From assembly GCF_000802385.1 (NCBI RefSeq), contig NZ_JTDN01000002.1, positions 1-64,000 of the forward strand: 64,000 nucleotides of DNA, in the 5' to 3' direction. Shown here piece after piece: positions 50,226-59,660 of this stretch (its first letter is position 1; every line of letters starts with the position of its first letter). The stretch comes from Croceibacterium mercuriale. GTDB lineage: Bacteria; Pseudomonadota; Alphaproteobacteria; Sphingomonadales; Sphingomonadaceae. A program made the translations under genes and the position numbers. Under the pieces are notes generated by a model. The model searched no databases and was not told the DNA's origin. It saw nothing but the letters and a program-made list of their open reading frames with translations.

Positions 50226-51952
50226 CATTCCGGCCCGTTGCCGGCATGGGCACCCTGGCCGTCCATGGCTTCGCAGCGCGGCCACCCGCGCCGGGCCTGC
50301 CTGTCGGCGCGTGGCTGCAGCAGGCGATCGACCGGTTCGTGGCGGCAGGGCTGGCGCCCGGCACCCGGCTGTTCTGCCCGCTCGATCCCCGCAGCCTGGA
50401 TGATGCCACCGTGCCCGCCCGGCTGGCAGCGCTGGCCGTGCGGCACGGCCTGCCTGCCGGCGACCTGGTGCTGGAGCTGTCGGGTGCGCAGCAGAAGCTG
50501 TCCCCGGCACTGGTCCATCGGCTGGCGGAGTGCAACCTGCGGGTGGCGCTGGCCGGCTTCGGCTGCGGCTGCGGGGAGATGGAGTGCCTGTCGGGCGCCA
50601 GCCCTGATTACCTGACGCTGGATCCGCATTTCACCACCGGCATCGCCGGCAACACGCGGGCGCAGGCGGTCGTCGCCAAGCTGATCGGGCTCGGTCATGC
50701 GCTGGGTGTGCCGGCCATCGCCACCGGAGTGACGACGGAAGCGGATTTCCGGATGCTGCGCGAACTGGGCTGCAACATGGCGGAAGGTGATCTGATCGGC
50801 GGCGCCGCTGCCATGCCGGGGGCGACCGGCTCTGTCACCCTGGCCAAGCGGCTGGGACGCGGAGCCGCCATACCGCCGCGGATCGCCGACCTGATGATGG
50901 CCGTGGAGCCGCTGTCAGCCCACGACACGCTGACCGATGTCGTGGGCCGGTTCCGCCAGGGTGTGCAGCTGGGCCTGCTGCCGGTGGTCGACGAGGCCGG
51001 CCGGGTGCTGGGTGCGGTGTTCGAGCGCGACCTGCGCACATACCTGTTCAGCGATTTCGGCGCCGCGCTGATCGAGAACCGCGGCTTGCGGCGCAGCGTG
51101 GCGGACCTGATCCGGCCGTGCCCGGTGGCGGAAGCGACCGCCGCGATCGAGGCGATCGTGGAAAGCTACATGGTCGCCCCCGACGCACGCGGGCTGGTGC
51201 TGACACAGGACGGGCGACTGGCCGGCATGATGAGCAGCCACAACGTCCTGCAACTGACCAGCGAGCGCGCGGTGGCCGATGCGCGCGACCGCAACCCGCT
51301 GACCGCGCTGCCGGGCAACGCCTCCATCCGCCGGTATCTGTCCCGCTCCGGCGTGGGCACGCCGCACACGGTGATCTTCTTCGACTTCGACAATTTCAAG
51401 GCGTTCAACGACGCTTACGGCTTTGCCGAGGGCGACCGGGTCATCCTGCATTTCGCCGATGTGCTGAAGGCCGCAGGCCGCGATCATGGCGGCTTCGTCA
51501 GCCATGTGGGCGGCGACGATTTCTTTGCCTGCTTTCCGCTGGAAGAGGCAGCCGCCGACCTGGTCACGCGCCGGCTGCTGCACGCCTTCCGCCTGCGGGC
51601 GGAGGCGCATTACAGCCCCGAGCACCGCATCGCGGGCGGGTTCCGCGGCAAGGACCGGTATGGCGAGCAGCGCTTCTTCCCGCTGATCCGCGCGGCCGCG
51701 GTGCTGCTGCACCTGCCGGCGGAGCGGCCCGAAGTCGACCCGGACGCGATCGTGGCCGCGCTGGCCCACGGCAAGAGCGCTGCCAAGGCCAGTGTGGAAG
51801 GACTGCACCGGATCAGTCTGGAGATGCTGCTGGGTGGCCAACGGACCCAGGGCGCCGAATGGCCGACGACCGGCCGGCAGGGTCCACGGTCCGGCTTCGT
51901 GGCGGAACCGCGGGCGCCCTACTTCGCGCCAGCCGCGGCGCGCGCGCACTGA
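50162..51952 (+). CDS. Degenerate EAL-CBS-CBS-GGDEF protein
   Basis: A 596-residue soluble protein with an EAL-like domain (about 18-235), two CBS motifs (about 250-293 and 320-363) and a GGDEF domain (about 385-540). The EAL motif is lost (HGFAARP at its place), and ATGVTTEADF replaces the catalytic EGVE. The GGDEF signature reads GGDDF (450-454). The protein is thus more likely a c-di-GMP or nucleotide receptor than an enzyme. The ATG at 50162 precedes the EAL fold directly. Confidence 0.82.
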   Translation: MDIAVSAQGDAPSADTGKAGIAFRPVAGMGTLAVHGFAARPPAPGLPVGAWLQQAIDRFVAAGLAPGTRLFCPLDPRSLDDATVPARLAALAVRHGLPAGDLVLELSGAQQKLSPALVHRLAECNLRVALAGFGCGCGEMECLSGASPDYLTLDPHFTTGIAGNTRAQAVVAKLIGLGHALGVPAIATGVTTEADFRMLRELGCNMAEGDLIGGAAAMPGATGSVTLAKRLGRGAAIPPRIADLMMAVEPLSAHDTLTDVVGRFRQGVQLGLLPVVDEAGRVLGAVFERDLRTYLFSDFGAALIENRGLRRSVADLIRPCPVAEATAAIEAIVESYMVAPDARGLVLTQDGRLAGMMSSHNVLQLTSERAVADARDRNPLTALPGNASIRRYLSRSGVGTPHTVIFFDFDNFKAFNDAYGFAEGDRVILHFADVLKAAGRDHGGFVSHVGGDDFFACFPLEEAAADLVTRRLLHAFRLRAEAHYSPEHRIAGGFRGKDRYGEQRFFPLIRAAAVLLHLPAERPEVDPDAIVAALAHGKSAAKASVEGLHRISLEMLLGGQRTQGAEWPTTGRQGPRSGFVAEPRAPYFAPAAARAH

Positions 51953-51962
51953 ACCCGGCGGT

Positions 51963-52622
51963 TCAGCGCTGCATGGCGTCCGCCAGGATGGCGGCGCGCA
52001 GTTCGGCGATGCCCATGCCCTTTTCCGCGCTGGTGACGTGCAGCTGCGGGTAGGCAGCCGAATGCTTGCGCGCCTCCGCCGCGACTGCCGCGCGGGTCGC
52101 CTCCAGCTCGCTGGCCTTGACCTTGTCCGCCTTGGTCAGCACCAGCCGGTAACCGACAGCGGCCTCGTCCAGCATCTTCATCATTTCCAGATCGGGCGGC
52201 TTCACGCCGTGGCGGCTGTCGATCAGCACCATCGTGCGGCGCAGCACGGTGCGACCCATCAGGAAGGTGCGGACCAGCTCCTTCCAGCGTTCCACCACCT
52301 TCACCGGGGCCTTGGCAAAGCCGTAGCCGGGCATGTCCACCAGCCGCAGCTGCACCGGATCGCCGACTTCGAAGAAGTTCAGCTCCTGCGTGCGGCCCGG
52401 CGTGACGGAGGCGCGCGCGATCGACTTGCGGCCGGTGACCGCATTGATCAGGCTGCTCTTGCCCACATTGGACCGCCCGCCGAACGCCACTTCGGGGAAG
52501 TCCGGCTCCGGCAGGAATTGCAGCTGCGGGGCCGAGAGCAGGAAGTCCACCTTCCCGGCAAACAGGCGGCGCGCCTGCTCGACCAGTTCGGGCGGCAGTT
52601 CAGGGGGGACCAGCTGTTCCAT
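51963..52622 (-). CDS. engB: Ribosome biogenesis GTPase EngB (YsxC)
   Basis: A 219-residue TrmE-Era-EngA-EngB-Septin GTPase involved in 50S assembly. G1 is FGGRSNVGKSSLINA, the G2 threonine is in TPGRTQELNFF, G3 is DMPGYGFAK and G4 is TKADKV. It overlaps the last base of yidC and ends the rpmH-rnpA-yidD-yidC-engB run. Confidence 0.95.
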   Translation of the reverse strand: MEQLVPPELPPELVEQARRLFAGKVDFLLSAPQLQFLPEPDFPEVAFGGRSNVGKSSLINAVTGRKSIARASVTPGRTQELNFFEVGDPVQLRLVDMPGYGFAKAPVKVVERWKELVRTFLMGRTVLRRTMVLIDSRHGVKPPDLEMMKMLDEAAVGYRLVLTKADKVKASELEATRAAVAAEARKHSAAYPQLHVTSAEKGMGIAELRAAILADAMQR

Positions 52623-54370
52623 CAGGAGCCCTTCTTCGCCTCGGCCGCCAGCGCCTTCTCCGCGCGATCACGCGCCATCGCCTCCTTCAGCTGCGGGTTG
52701 CGGGCGTAGAGGTAGCGCTGCTGCGCCAGGGTCAGGATGTTGCTGGTGATCCAGTAGATCAGCAGGCCGGCGGCGAATGGCGCCATCACGAACATCAGCA
52801 CCCATGGCATGATCATGAAGATCTGCTGCTGCGTTGGATCCATCGCCTGCGGGTTCAGCTTGAACTGCAGCCACATGGTGATGCCGAGCAGCACCGCGAG
52901 CACGCCGATCGCAAGGAAGCTGGGCGGATCGAACGGCAGCAGGCCGAAGCCGTTCAGGATGGTCGCCGGATCGGGTGCGGACAGATCGCGGATCCACAGC
53001 ACGAACGGCTTGTGGCGCATCTCGATCGCGATCAGCAGCACCTTGTACAGCGCAAAGAAGATCGGGATCTGCAGGAAGATGGGCAGGCAGCCGGCCAGCG
53101 GGTTGACCCCTTCGGCCCGGTACAGCTTGCCGATTTCCTGCTGCAGCTGCGCGCGGTCATCCTTGTAGCGTTCCTGCAGCGCCTTCATCTTGGGCTGCAC
53201 GGCGCGCATCTGCGCCATGCTGGCAAACTGCTTCTGCGCCACCGGGAACATCAGCCCGCGGATGATCACGGTCAGCAGGATGATGGCCACGCCGAAATTG
53301 CCGGTCGCGTCGAACAGGGTCCGCAGCAGCCAGAAGATCGGCTTCATGAACCAGCGGAACCAGCCCCAGTCGATCGCCAGGCCGAAATTGGTGATGCCGC
53401 CATCCTCGTAATGATCCAGCACCTCGCTTTCCTTGGCACCGGCGAACAGCCGTGTGGTGCGGCTGGCCTGCTGCCCGGGGGTCAGCGTGACAGGATCGTA
53501 GATCAGGTCTGCGCGGTAATCGGCATTGCCCAGCGACCGGAATGTCCCGGTGACGCGCGCGCCATCCTGCGGGATCAGGGTCGACAGCCAGTAGATGTCG
53601 GTGAACCCGATCCAGCCGGTGGTGCCTGCCGGATCCGCCGTGCCGGCCTCGTCCACATCGTCATAGTTCCAGGAGAAATCGACGGAGCCGTTGAACAGGC
53701 CGATCGGACCCGAATGCACGTTCCAGGTGCTGGCACTGGCGGTACGGCTGGTGCGGTTGATGAAGGCATAGGGCCGCACGGCCACCGGGCCGGCGCCGGC
53801 ATTGCCGATCGTCTGGCGCACGGTCAGCATGTAGAATTCATCGATGTCGAAGCGGATCGTGAAGACCTGTCCCTGCCCGTTGTTCCAGGTCAGCGTGACA
53901 GGGCGGCCGGGCGCGAGCGGCCCGCCACTCGCCTGCCACACCGTATTGGCGGAAGGCACCGCGACGCCTTCGCCGACCCAGCCGAACTGTGCGAATTGCT
54001 GCGTCGGTGTCCCGCCGGGCGCGAACAGGCGCACCGGGCCGCTGTCGCGCTCCACCGTATCGCGGTGGGTCTTGAGCGTGATGTCGTCGATCCGAGCGCC
54101 GACCGGGTTGATGGACCCGGCCACCTCGGGCGCATCGATCCGCACGCGATCGGCACTGGCGACGGCGGTCTGGACGTCCTGCACCCGCATCTCGCCGGTG
54201 GTCGGCTCAGGCACGCCCGCGTTGACGGCGGCGCGCTGGACCGGCGTGTCGGCGGTCGGGGTGACCGGAGCGGGCGCATCGGGATAGATCCGGCCCATCG
54301 CGAAATCGAAGCCGAGCAGCAGCACAAGGCTCAGCAGGACGGCGATGATCAGGTTACGCTGGTTGTCCAA
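52622..54370 (-). CDS. yidC: Membrane protein insertase YidC
   Basis: A 582-residue insertase: N-terminal helix ([20 protein letters not shown]), a periplasmic beta-sandwich domain (about 90-330) and a C-terminal five-helix core with the conserved Arg groove. Markers are [21 protein letters not shown] and [12 protein letters not shown]. It starts with TTG at 54370. The frameshifted yidD frame runs 22 bp into its start. Confidence 0.95.
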   Translation of the reverse strand: MDNQRNLIIAVLLSLVLLLGFDFAMGRIYPDAPAPVTPTADTPVQRAAVNAGVPEPTTGEMRVQDVQTAVASADRVRIDAPEVAGSINPVGARIDDITLKTHRDTVERDSGPVRLFAPGGTPTQQFAQFGWVGEGVAVPSANTVWQASGGPLAPGRPVTLTWNNGQGQVFTIRFDIDEFYMLTVRQTIGNAGAGPVAVRPYAFINRTSRTASASTWNVHSGPIGLFNGSVDFSWNYDDVDEAGTADPAGTTGWIGFTDIYWLSTLIPQDGARVTGTFRSLGNADYRADLIYDPVTLTPGQQASRTTRLFAGAKESEVLDHYEDGGITNFGLAIDWGWFRWFMKPIFWLLRTLFDATGNFGVAIILLTVIIRGLMFPVAQKQFASMAQMRAVQPKMKALQERYKDDRAQLQQEIGKLYRAEGVNPLAGCLPIFLQIPIFFALYKVLLIAIEMRHKPFVLWIRDLSAPDPATILNGFGLLPFDPPSFLAIGVLAVLLGITMWLQFKLNPQAMDPTQQQIFMIMPWVLMFVMAPFAAGLLIYWITSNILTLAQQRYLYARNPQLKEAMARDRAEKALAAEAKKGS

Positions 54371-54645
54371 GACGTTGAATCGCTTTCACTTATGGTGGTG
54401 GCGATCGGGCCCTTGCAGTGCCTCAGGGCACCGGATCGTGGCCGTGACCCCCCCAAGGGATGGCAGCGCATTAGCCGCTTGGCCGCCAGCCATCCACCCT
54501 TGATCGCGCCGTGGCGTCCCAGCGCCTCGATTGCATACTGGCTGCACGATGGCTGGAAACGACAGGTGGGCGGCAGGATCGCCGACGGGCCGAGCTGCCA
54601 GCCGCGCGCCAGCAGGATCAGCAGCCGGGCCGGCAGGCCGCTCAC
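54349..54645 (-). pseudogene. yidD: yidD with +1 frameshift in a G7 run
   Basis: Membrane protein insertion efficiency factor. It starts GTG at 54645 (GTGA overlap with the rnpA stop) and carries [16 protein letters not shown] and [10 protein letters not shown] as in the family. The usual ending GGHGHDPVP is lost: with the seven G (plus-strand C7 at 54448-54454) the frame reads GGSRPRSG and runs to 54349, 98 codons. Removing one G restores GGHGHDPVP and a stop at 54423, giving a normal 73-residue YidD. It is either a real mutation, a phase-variable tract or a sequencing error. Confidence 0.85.
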
Positions 54646-54998
54646 CGGCGCGGCTTCGTGCGCGATTTGCGGGGCGGATCACCCTTGCCGGCAGTCGCCC
54701 GGTCGAGGGCGATGGCGAGTTCGACGCCCAGCTGGGCAAAGTCCCGCTCCACCCCGCCGTCGCGACCGATCAGCACATGATCATGGTCGGCGAGGCCCGC
54801 ATCGGGCAACGCCGCGCGCAGCAATTCGCGGAAGCGGCGCTTCATGCGGTTGCGCACCACCGCATTGCCGATCTTCTTGGTGACGGTGATACCATAGCGG
54901 ATGCCCTGCCCGCCATTCGGACGGCTGAGCAGCACGAAACCGGGGCGCGCAACACGCAGGCCCCGGTTGGCGGCGACAAAATCCGCGCGCCGCGTCAA
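54642..54998 (-). CDS. rnpA: Ribonuclease P protein component
   Basis: A 118-residue basic protein that binds the RNase P RNA. The RNR motif is [17 protein letters not shown], preceded by [11 protein letters not shown] used a TTG start at 54998, giving [13 protein letters not shown]; no ATG or GTG lies nearby in frame. The C-terminus is Lys/Arg-rich. It sits 41 bp after rpmH and overlaps yidD (GTGA). Confidence 0.92.
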   Translation of the reverse strand: MTRRADFVAANRGLRVARPGFVLLSRPNGGQGIRYGITVTKKIGNAVVRNRMKRRFRELLRAALPDAGLADHDHVLIGRDGGVERDFAQLGVELAIALDRATAGKGDPPRKSRTKPRR

Positions 54999-55039
54999 TA
55001 CGCTGATGGAGCGGGGCTGCGCGCCCCGCCCGTCCCCGT

Positions 55040-55174
55040 TCAGGCGCAGAGCACCTTGCGGCCGCGACGGCGACGCGCGGCCAGGATCTTGCGACCGCCC
55101 GGGGTCGCCTTGCGCGCGAAGAAGCCATGACGGCGCGCACGCACAAGGTTGCTCGGCTGGAAAGTGCGCTTCAT
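55040..55174 (-). CDS. rpmH: 50S ribosomal protein L34
   Basis: A 44-residue protein, [18 protein letters not shown] at the N-terminus and [10 protein letters not shown] at the C-terminus, the normal L34 length and composition. It opens the rpmH-rnpA-yidD-yidC-engB cluster, with a candidate promoter at 55189-55216. Confidence 0.97.
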   Translation of the reverse strand: MKRTFQPSNLVRARRHGFFARKATPGGRKILAARRRRGRKVLCA

Positions 55175-55188
55175 CTCGAATAACCCCG

Positions 55189-55216
55189 ATCTTGCAAAAC
55201 AGCAGGCGGCCGCCAA
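55189..55216 (-). promoter_or_regulatory. Candidate sigma-70 promoter of rpmH
   Basis: On the minus strand, TTGGCG (55216-55211) and CAAGAT (55194-55189) are separated by 16 bp, 15 nt upstream of the rpmH ATG. The -10 box is imperfect. Confidence 0.4.
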
Positions 55217-55246
55217 TCGATATGGCAGCCGGACAGGCGCGGGCGG

Positions 55247-55915
55247 TTACGCAAAGGCCGTGCGGGAGTCAAGCACCGGGGGCTGGTCGGGTGTCGCCAG
55301 ATGCAGCACATGGCCGGCCAGCCGCTCCACCTCCGCCGCCGCATGGCTGATCAGCAGTATGGGCACCGGCAGGGTATCGCGGATGCGTTCGATCAGATCC
55401 AGCAACGCCGCCACACGCGCACCGTCCAGCGATGCGGTCGGCTCGTCCAGCAGCAGGAAGCGTGGACCCGACAGCAAGGCCCGGCCGATCGCTACCCGGC
55501 GCACCTCCCCGCCGGACAGGGTGGCCGGCCGGCGGTCCAGCAGATGCCCGATGCCCAGCAGTTCCACGACCTCGCCCTGCCCGATCCAGCCATCGTCTGC
55601 GCGCGCCAGCCGCGCGCCATAGGCAAGATTGCCGGCAACGCTCAGATGCGGGAACAGCCGGGCATCCTGGAAGACATAGCCGGCGCGGCGCCGATTCGGC
55701 GGCAGGTCGATGCCGGCCGCGCTGTCGAACAGGACCTGCCCGTCGACCACGATCCGCCCGGCGGCCGGGCGCCGCAGCCCCGCGATGCAGTTGGCGATCG
55801 TCGTCTTGCCCGTGCCCGATGCCCCCGTGATGGCGCAGAGGGCAGCATCGGACTGCAGCCGGATGCCGGCCCCGAGCGCACCCAACGGGTGGCGGAGCGT
55901 GACTTCAAAATGCAT
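55247..55915 (-). CDS. modC: Molybdate ABC transporter ATP-binding protein, short form
   Basis: A 222-residue ABC ATPase with Walker A ITGASGTGKTTIANCI, signature LSGGEVRRVAIGRAL and Walker B FLLLDEPTASLD. The N-terminal half (FEVTLRHPLGALG) is ModC-like. It ends after the ATPase domain, so the C-terminal TOBE/MOP domain that binds molybdate in full-length ModC (about 350 residues) is absent. It overlaps modB by 11 bp. Confidence 0.82.
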   Translation of the reverse strand: MHFEVTLRHPLGALGAGIRLQSDAALCAITGASGTGKTTIANCIAGLRRPAAGRIVVDGQVLFDSAAGIDLPPNRRRAGYVFQDARLFPHLSVAGNLAYGARLARADDGWIGQGEVVELLGIGHLLDRRPATLSGGEVRRVAIGRALLSGPRFLLLDEPTASLDGARVAALLDLIERIRDTLPVPILLISHAAAEVERLAGHVLHLATPDQPPVLDSRTAFA

Positions 55916-56600
55916 GGGCCTGCCCGTTGCCGCCGCGTCGTACCAGCCATTCGGACGCGACCAGCGCCCCCACCGACAGGATGATGGAGATGGTCGCCAG
56001 CCGCGCCACGGCGCCATCGCCGCCGGGCAGTTGCAGCCCGGAATAGATCGCCAGCGGCAGGGTGCGAGTCTCGCCCGCGATGTTGCTGGCAAAGGTGATG
56101 GTGGCGCCAAACTCCCCCAGGCTGCGCGCGAACCCCAGCATCGTGCCTGCCGCAATCCCCGGCGCGCTGAGCGGCAGGGTAATCGTGAGCAGCGCCCGCA
56201 ACCGGGAGGCGCCTAGCGTGCGCGCTGCCTCCACCAGCCGGCGATCCACCCCCTCGATCGACAGGCGCATGGCCCGCACCATCAGCGGCAGCGCCATGAT
56301 CGCGGCGGCCAGCGCCGCGCCAGTCCAGCGGAACACCAGCGTGATACCGAAGGCGGCCTCCAGCCAGTTGCCGATCGGGCCGGCGCGACCGAACAGCAGC
56401 AGCAGCAGCCAGCCGGTCACCACCGGGGGCAGGACCAGCGGCAGATGGACCAGCGCGTCCAGCAGCACCCGGCCGGGGAAGCGCCGGCGGGCGAGCAGCC
56501 AGGCGAGCAGCCAGGCGACCGGCAGCGTCAGCACCACCGCGGTCAGGCTGACGCGCAGCGACAGTCCGATCACCGTCCATTCGGCAGCCGTGAGCCCCAA
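55905..56600 (-). CDS. modB: Molybdate ABC transporter permease
   Basis: A 231-residue permease with about six helices. The EAA loop is VEAARTLGASRLRALLTITLP and GFARSLGEFGATITFASNI is typical of ModB. I used a TTG start at 56600, one base after the modA stop and preceded by GGGTAGG; the longer upstream frame is antisense-like. It lies between modA and modC. Confidence 0.88.
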   Translation of the reverse strand: MGLTAAEWTVIGLSLRVSLTAVVLTLPVAWLLAWLLARRRFPGRVLLDALVHLPLVLPPVVTGWLLLLLFGRAGPIGNWLEAAFGITLVFRWTGAALAAAIMALPLMVRAMRLSIEGVDRRLVEAARTLGASRLRALLTITLPLSAPGIAAGTMLGFARSLGEFGATITFASNIAGETRTLPLAIYSGLQLPGGDGAVARLATISIILSVGALVASEWLVRRGGNGQAHAF

Positions 56601-56601
56601 C

Positions 56602-57393
56602 CTACCCGCCCGCCGGGCCCAAGCCGCGCGCCGCCAGGATGCGCTGCCCCTCCGCGGAGGCCAGGAAGTCGAGAAAGGCGGCGGCATCAGGGTTCGTGGC
56701 GGTGTTCGGCACCGCCGCGGGATAGCGGATCGGCGGATGGTCGGCGGGCGCGAAGCGGTGGATCACCCTGACAGCCGGAGAGGTGCGCGCATCGCTGGCA
56801 TAGATGATGCCCAGCGGCACCTCGCCCCGTTCGACCAGCGCCAGCGCGGCCCGGACGTTCTCCGCCGGAACGATGCGCGGGGCGACCCGGGCCCACCATC
56901 CCGTCGCCTGCAATGCCGCCCTGGCATAGCGGCCGGCCGGCACCGCGTCCGGATCGGCCAGTGCCAGCCGGCCATCACGCAGCGCGACAATCGCGGTGGC
57001 GGCGCTGCCAGGCCGGGCCACCAGCACCAGTTCGCCGGTGGCGATTATGCGCCGGCTGCCGGCACGCAGCAGGCCGCGCGTTGCCAGGTAATCCATCCAT
57101 TGCTCGTCCGCGGAGATGAACAGGTCGGCCGGGGCGCCTGCCTCCACCTGCCGCGCCAGCGCGCCCGAGCCGGCGAAGGACAGGCGAGGTGACGGGTGCC
57201 CGGCGGCGGCCCATGCTTGGCCCGCGTCGGTCAGCGCCTCCTGCAGACTGGCGGCGGCCAAGACCACCGGACCTTCGGCACCGTCCCGTTCTGCCGATAG
57301 CGAGCACGCTGTCAGCAGCAGGCAGAAGGTGGCCAGCACCAGGGTCGCGAGCGCATGTGCGGCGCCCGTCAGGCGCGAGGTCGGGTGGATCAC
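56602..57393 (-). CDS. modA: Molybdate ABC transporter substrate-binding lipoprotein
   Basis: About 263 residues with a lipobox LLLTAC near residue 30, so a lipid-anchored periplasmic binding protein. Oxyanion-binding motifs are AAASLQEALTDAG, FAGSGALARQVEAGAPADLFISAD and LALADPDAVPAGRYA. I used a GTG start at 57393. The gene begins 41 bp after the histidine kinase stop, so it may be partly read from the kinase promoter. Confidence 0.88.
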   Translation of the reverse strand: MIHPTSRLTGAAHALATLVLATFCLLLTACSLSAERDGAEGPVVLAAASLQEALTDAGQAWAAAGHPSPRLSFAGSGALARQVEAGAPADLFISADEQWMDYLATRGLLRAGSRRIIATGELVLVARPGSAATAIVALRDGRLALADPDAVPAGRYARAALQATGWWARVAPRIVPAENVRAALALVERGEVPLGIIYASDARTSPAVRVIHRFAPADHPPIRYPAAVPNTATNPDAAAFLDFLASAEGQRILAARGLGPAGG

Positions 57394-57434
57394 GGACAAG
57401 GCTCTATCTGCCGGGATCTGGCAGGTCCAGCCGC

Positions 57435-59201
57435 TCAGCTGTCCCGGCGTGCCTGGGGCCGCATGGCCGCCGCACGGGCGCGCATCTCGAACTCTTTCGG
57501 CTGCCGGACCGGGATGGTCAGCATGCAGCGCACGCCCTCCGGATCGAAGGTCAGCTTGACCGGGTTCTTCAGCTCGGCGGCGACGATGCGCTCGATCAGG
57601 TCGGAGCCAAAGCCGCGCTTGCGCTGCTGCGCCACAGGCGGGCCGCCGCTTTCCTGCCAGTCGATGCGGATCAGCGAATCGGAGATCAGCCGCCAGTGCA
57701 GCGTCACCTTGCCGCCGGCCCGGCTGAGCGCGCCATACTTGGCGGCGTTGGTCGCCAGTTCGTGCGTGGCAAGACCCAGCGACAGCGCCTCGTTCGGTGC
57801 CAGTGCGACATCCGGGCCCGCCAGGTCGATCTCGTGATCGCTGGCATCGGCATAGGGCAGCAGCTCCGCCTCCATCACCGCGCGCACCGGGGTGGTGCCC
57901 CATTCGGATTGCGTCAGCAGGTCATGCGTGGCGGACAGCGCCCGGATCCGGCCATCCAGCCCGTCGGCGAATTCGTCGAGCTGCGTCGCGCGGCGACGGG
58001 TCAGCGCGATGATCGACAGGACGTTGGCCAGGGTGTTCTTGACCCGGTGGTTCAGCTCGCGCGTCAGCGACATGCGGATGGAGGACTGCTCCTCGAACCA
58101 TTGCAGGCGCTTCTCGTCCTGCAGCGCCTGCTTCGTCAGCAGCCGCACCAGCTGCACCAGCATGGTGGCGATCACCAGGCCGAAGATGATGATGGCCATG
58201 GACAGCCCAGACAGGCCACGCTCCTTCGCGGTGCTGACCTGCAGCACCCACGAATTGTTGGCGATCGACATCAGCTCGGTCACCTGGTCCCCGCCATCAT
58301 CATCCGGGCCGCTTTCGGCCATCAGGCGGTCGGGGGTAGCCGTCCCGTCATACAGCCGCACGCTGGTGACGCTGCCATCCTCCAGCTCCATCGCGCTTTC
58401 CAGGAAGTCGTCGGCATTGAACGGGCTGTAGATGAAACCGCGCAGGCGGCGACCGCCAACCGTTCCTTCGAACACCGGCATGTAGATCAGGAAGCCGGGC
58501 GCGATGGAGCCGGACTGTTCCTGCCGCAGCACAACCTTGTCGCTGGCGGTCGGGCGGGCCGTTCGCTCCGCCTCCAGCATGGCAGCGCGCCGGATCGGAT
58601 CGGAATACATGTCGAAGCCCAGTGCCCGGCGATTGCGTTCGGTATCGGGCTGCAGGAAGGTCACCGGAATGGCGAACACCTGATCATGGGCCAGTCGGGG
58701 CGTGATGTCGGTGACGCCCGGCGCCTGCGATGCCAGCACCTCCCGGAAGGCCGGCAGCTCGGCACGCTGCACCACCTGGGCCCAGCCGATCCCTTCCGCG
58801 CCGCGATAATCCGCATCCAGGCGCAACTCGCTGACGAAGCGGCGGAACCGCTGGGCCGAGGCGGCATCTTCCATGCTGGCCATCAGGGCCGCGCCGGCGC
58901 GAAGATAGGCGCTGCTGGCATTGGCCCGGCGTTCAAGGGCCGCGGCAATGGAGCCGGCCCTGACGCGCAGCTGCGCGGCCTCGCGGCCCTGCTCGCCCTT
59001 CTGGACCGAGACAACCGCGACGATGGTGATGGCGCCGATCAGCAGGAAGATGGCAAGCGGCACGGCCCGGGGGAAGCGGATCAGCCAGCGTCGCGCGGCC
59101 TGCCGGCGCGCGTCGGACGACAGGAGCGGCCCTCGCGCCCCGTTACCGGGGCCGAGCCGCTGCTGCAGGTACGCGATGGTGCTGTTCCACAAACCGATCA
59201 T
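57435..59201 (-). CDS. CHASE-domain HWE/HisKA_2 sensor histidine kinase (general stress response)
   Basis: A 588-residue membrane kinase: helix 1 (about 45-66), a periplasmic CHASE domain (about 85-300), helix 2 (about 329-352), then a HisKA_2 dimerisation domain with RELNHRVKNTLANVLS (phospho-acceptor His385) and an HWE-type ATPase domain (HELATNAAKYGALS, GFGSDLIERIV). PhyK-like kinases of this class phosphorylate PhyR. It is divergent from nepR-ecfG. The ATG at 59201 starts MIGLWNSTIAYLQQ; an upstream start at 59252 is less likely. Confidence 0.87.
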   Translation of the reverse strand: MIGLWNSTIAYLQQRLGPGNGARGPLLSSDARRQAARRWLIRFPRAVPLAIFLLIGAITIVAVVSVQKGEQGREAAQLRVRAGSIAAALERRANASSAYLRAGAALMASMEDAASAQRFRRFVSELRLDADYRGAEGIGWAQVVQRAELPAFREVLASQAPGVTDITPRLAHDQVFAIPVTFLQPDTERNRRALGFDMYSDPIRRAAMLEAERTARPTASDKVVLRQEQSGSIAPGFLIYMPVFEGTVGGRRLRGFIYSPFNADDFLESAMELEDGSVTSVRLYDGTATPDRLMAESGPDDDGGDQVTELMSIANNSWVLQVSTAKERGLSGLSMAIIIFGLVIATMLVQLVRLLTKQALQDEKRLQWFEEQSSIRMSLTRELNHRVKNTLANVLSIIALTRRRATQLDEFADGLDGRIRALSATHDLLTQSEWGTTPVRAVMEAELLPYADASDHEIDLAGPDVALAPNEALSLGLATHELATNAAKYGALSRAGGKVTLHWRLISDSLIRIDWQESGGPPVAQQRKRGFGSDLIERIVAAELKNPVKLTFDPEGVRCMLTIPVRQPKEFEMRARAAAMRPQARRDS

Positions 59202-59312
59202 CGCACCGCGTTGGCAATCCTTGCAAGCCGCCTGTTCATGCGCAGGAGGCACGTCATGTTCGGGACGTCGCGCGGCACGGCACGCGGCCGTCCATCACCC
59301 CCGGCGCATATG

Positions 59313-59337
59313 GGAACCGGATCGATGCCATTCCGTT
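59313..59337 (+). promoter_or_regulatory. EcfG-type promoter of nepR-ecfG
   Basis: GGAAC (59313-59317) and CGTT (59334-59337) are separated by exactly 16 bp, the EcfG consensus of alphaproteobacteria. It faces nepR, 123 bp upstream of its start, so the operon is likely autoregulated. Confidence 0.7.
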
Positions 59338-59459
59338 CCACACCGTCAGCGGAAAGTTTGTTCCGCCGATTGCGCTTGCGCATGTCCGTCAGGTGGCGGA
59401 GGTGACAGGCACATGGGGCATTGGGGTTGATCCTTTGGTGGGGCGGGTGAATATCAAGC

Positions 59460-59660
59460 ATGGTTGGCGCTGAGAAGAAAGACTCGCTGATGGCGGGCCG
59501 TACCGCGACGCACGCGGTGACACGCATGGGCTCTAACGATGGCGGGAGCGGTCCGGAATGGGCCACCGGCCTGAAGCGCCTGTATGATCAGGTGGTGGAC
59601 GAACCGATCCCCGACAGCTTCATGGACCTGCTCTCCAAGCTCGATGACACGAGCCGATGA
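59460..59660 (+). CDS. nepR: Anti-sigma factor NepR
   Basis: A 66-residue protein whose C-terminal half, LKRLYDQVVDEPIPDSFMDL, is the NepR core that binds EcfG and, under stress, phosphorylated PhyR. The start is uncertain: ATGs at 59460, 59490 and 59526 are all in frame. It overlaps ecfG by 4 bp (ATGA), which keeps anti-sigma and sigma in step. Confidence 0.88.
   Translation: MVGAEKKDSLMAGRTATHAVTRMGSNDGGSGPEWATGLKRLYDQVVDEPIPDSFMDLLSKLDDTSR

Noticed and set aside
59460-59660. NepR frame as a chance short ORF
   Set aside because: I kept it as a gene: the C-terminal half matches the NepR core and it overlaps ecfG by ATGA.
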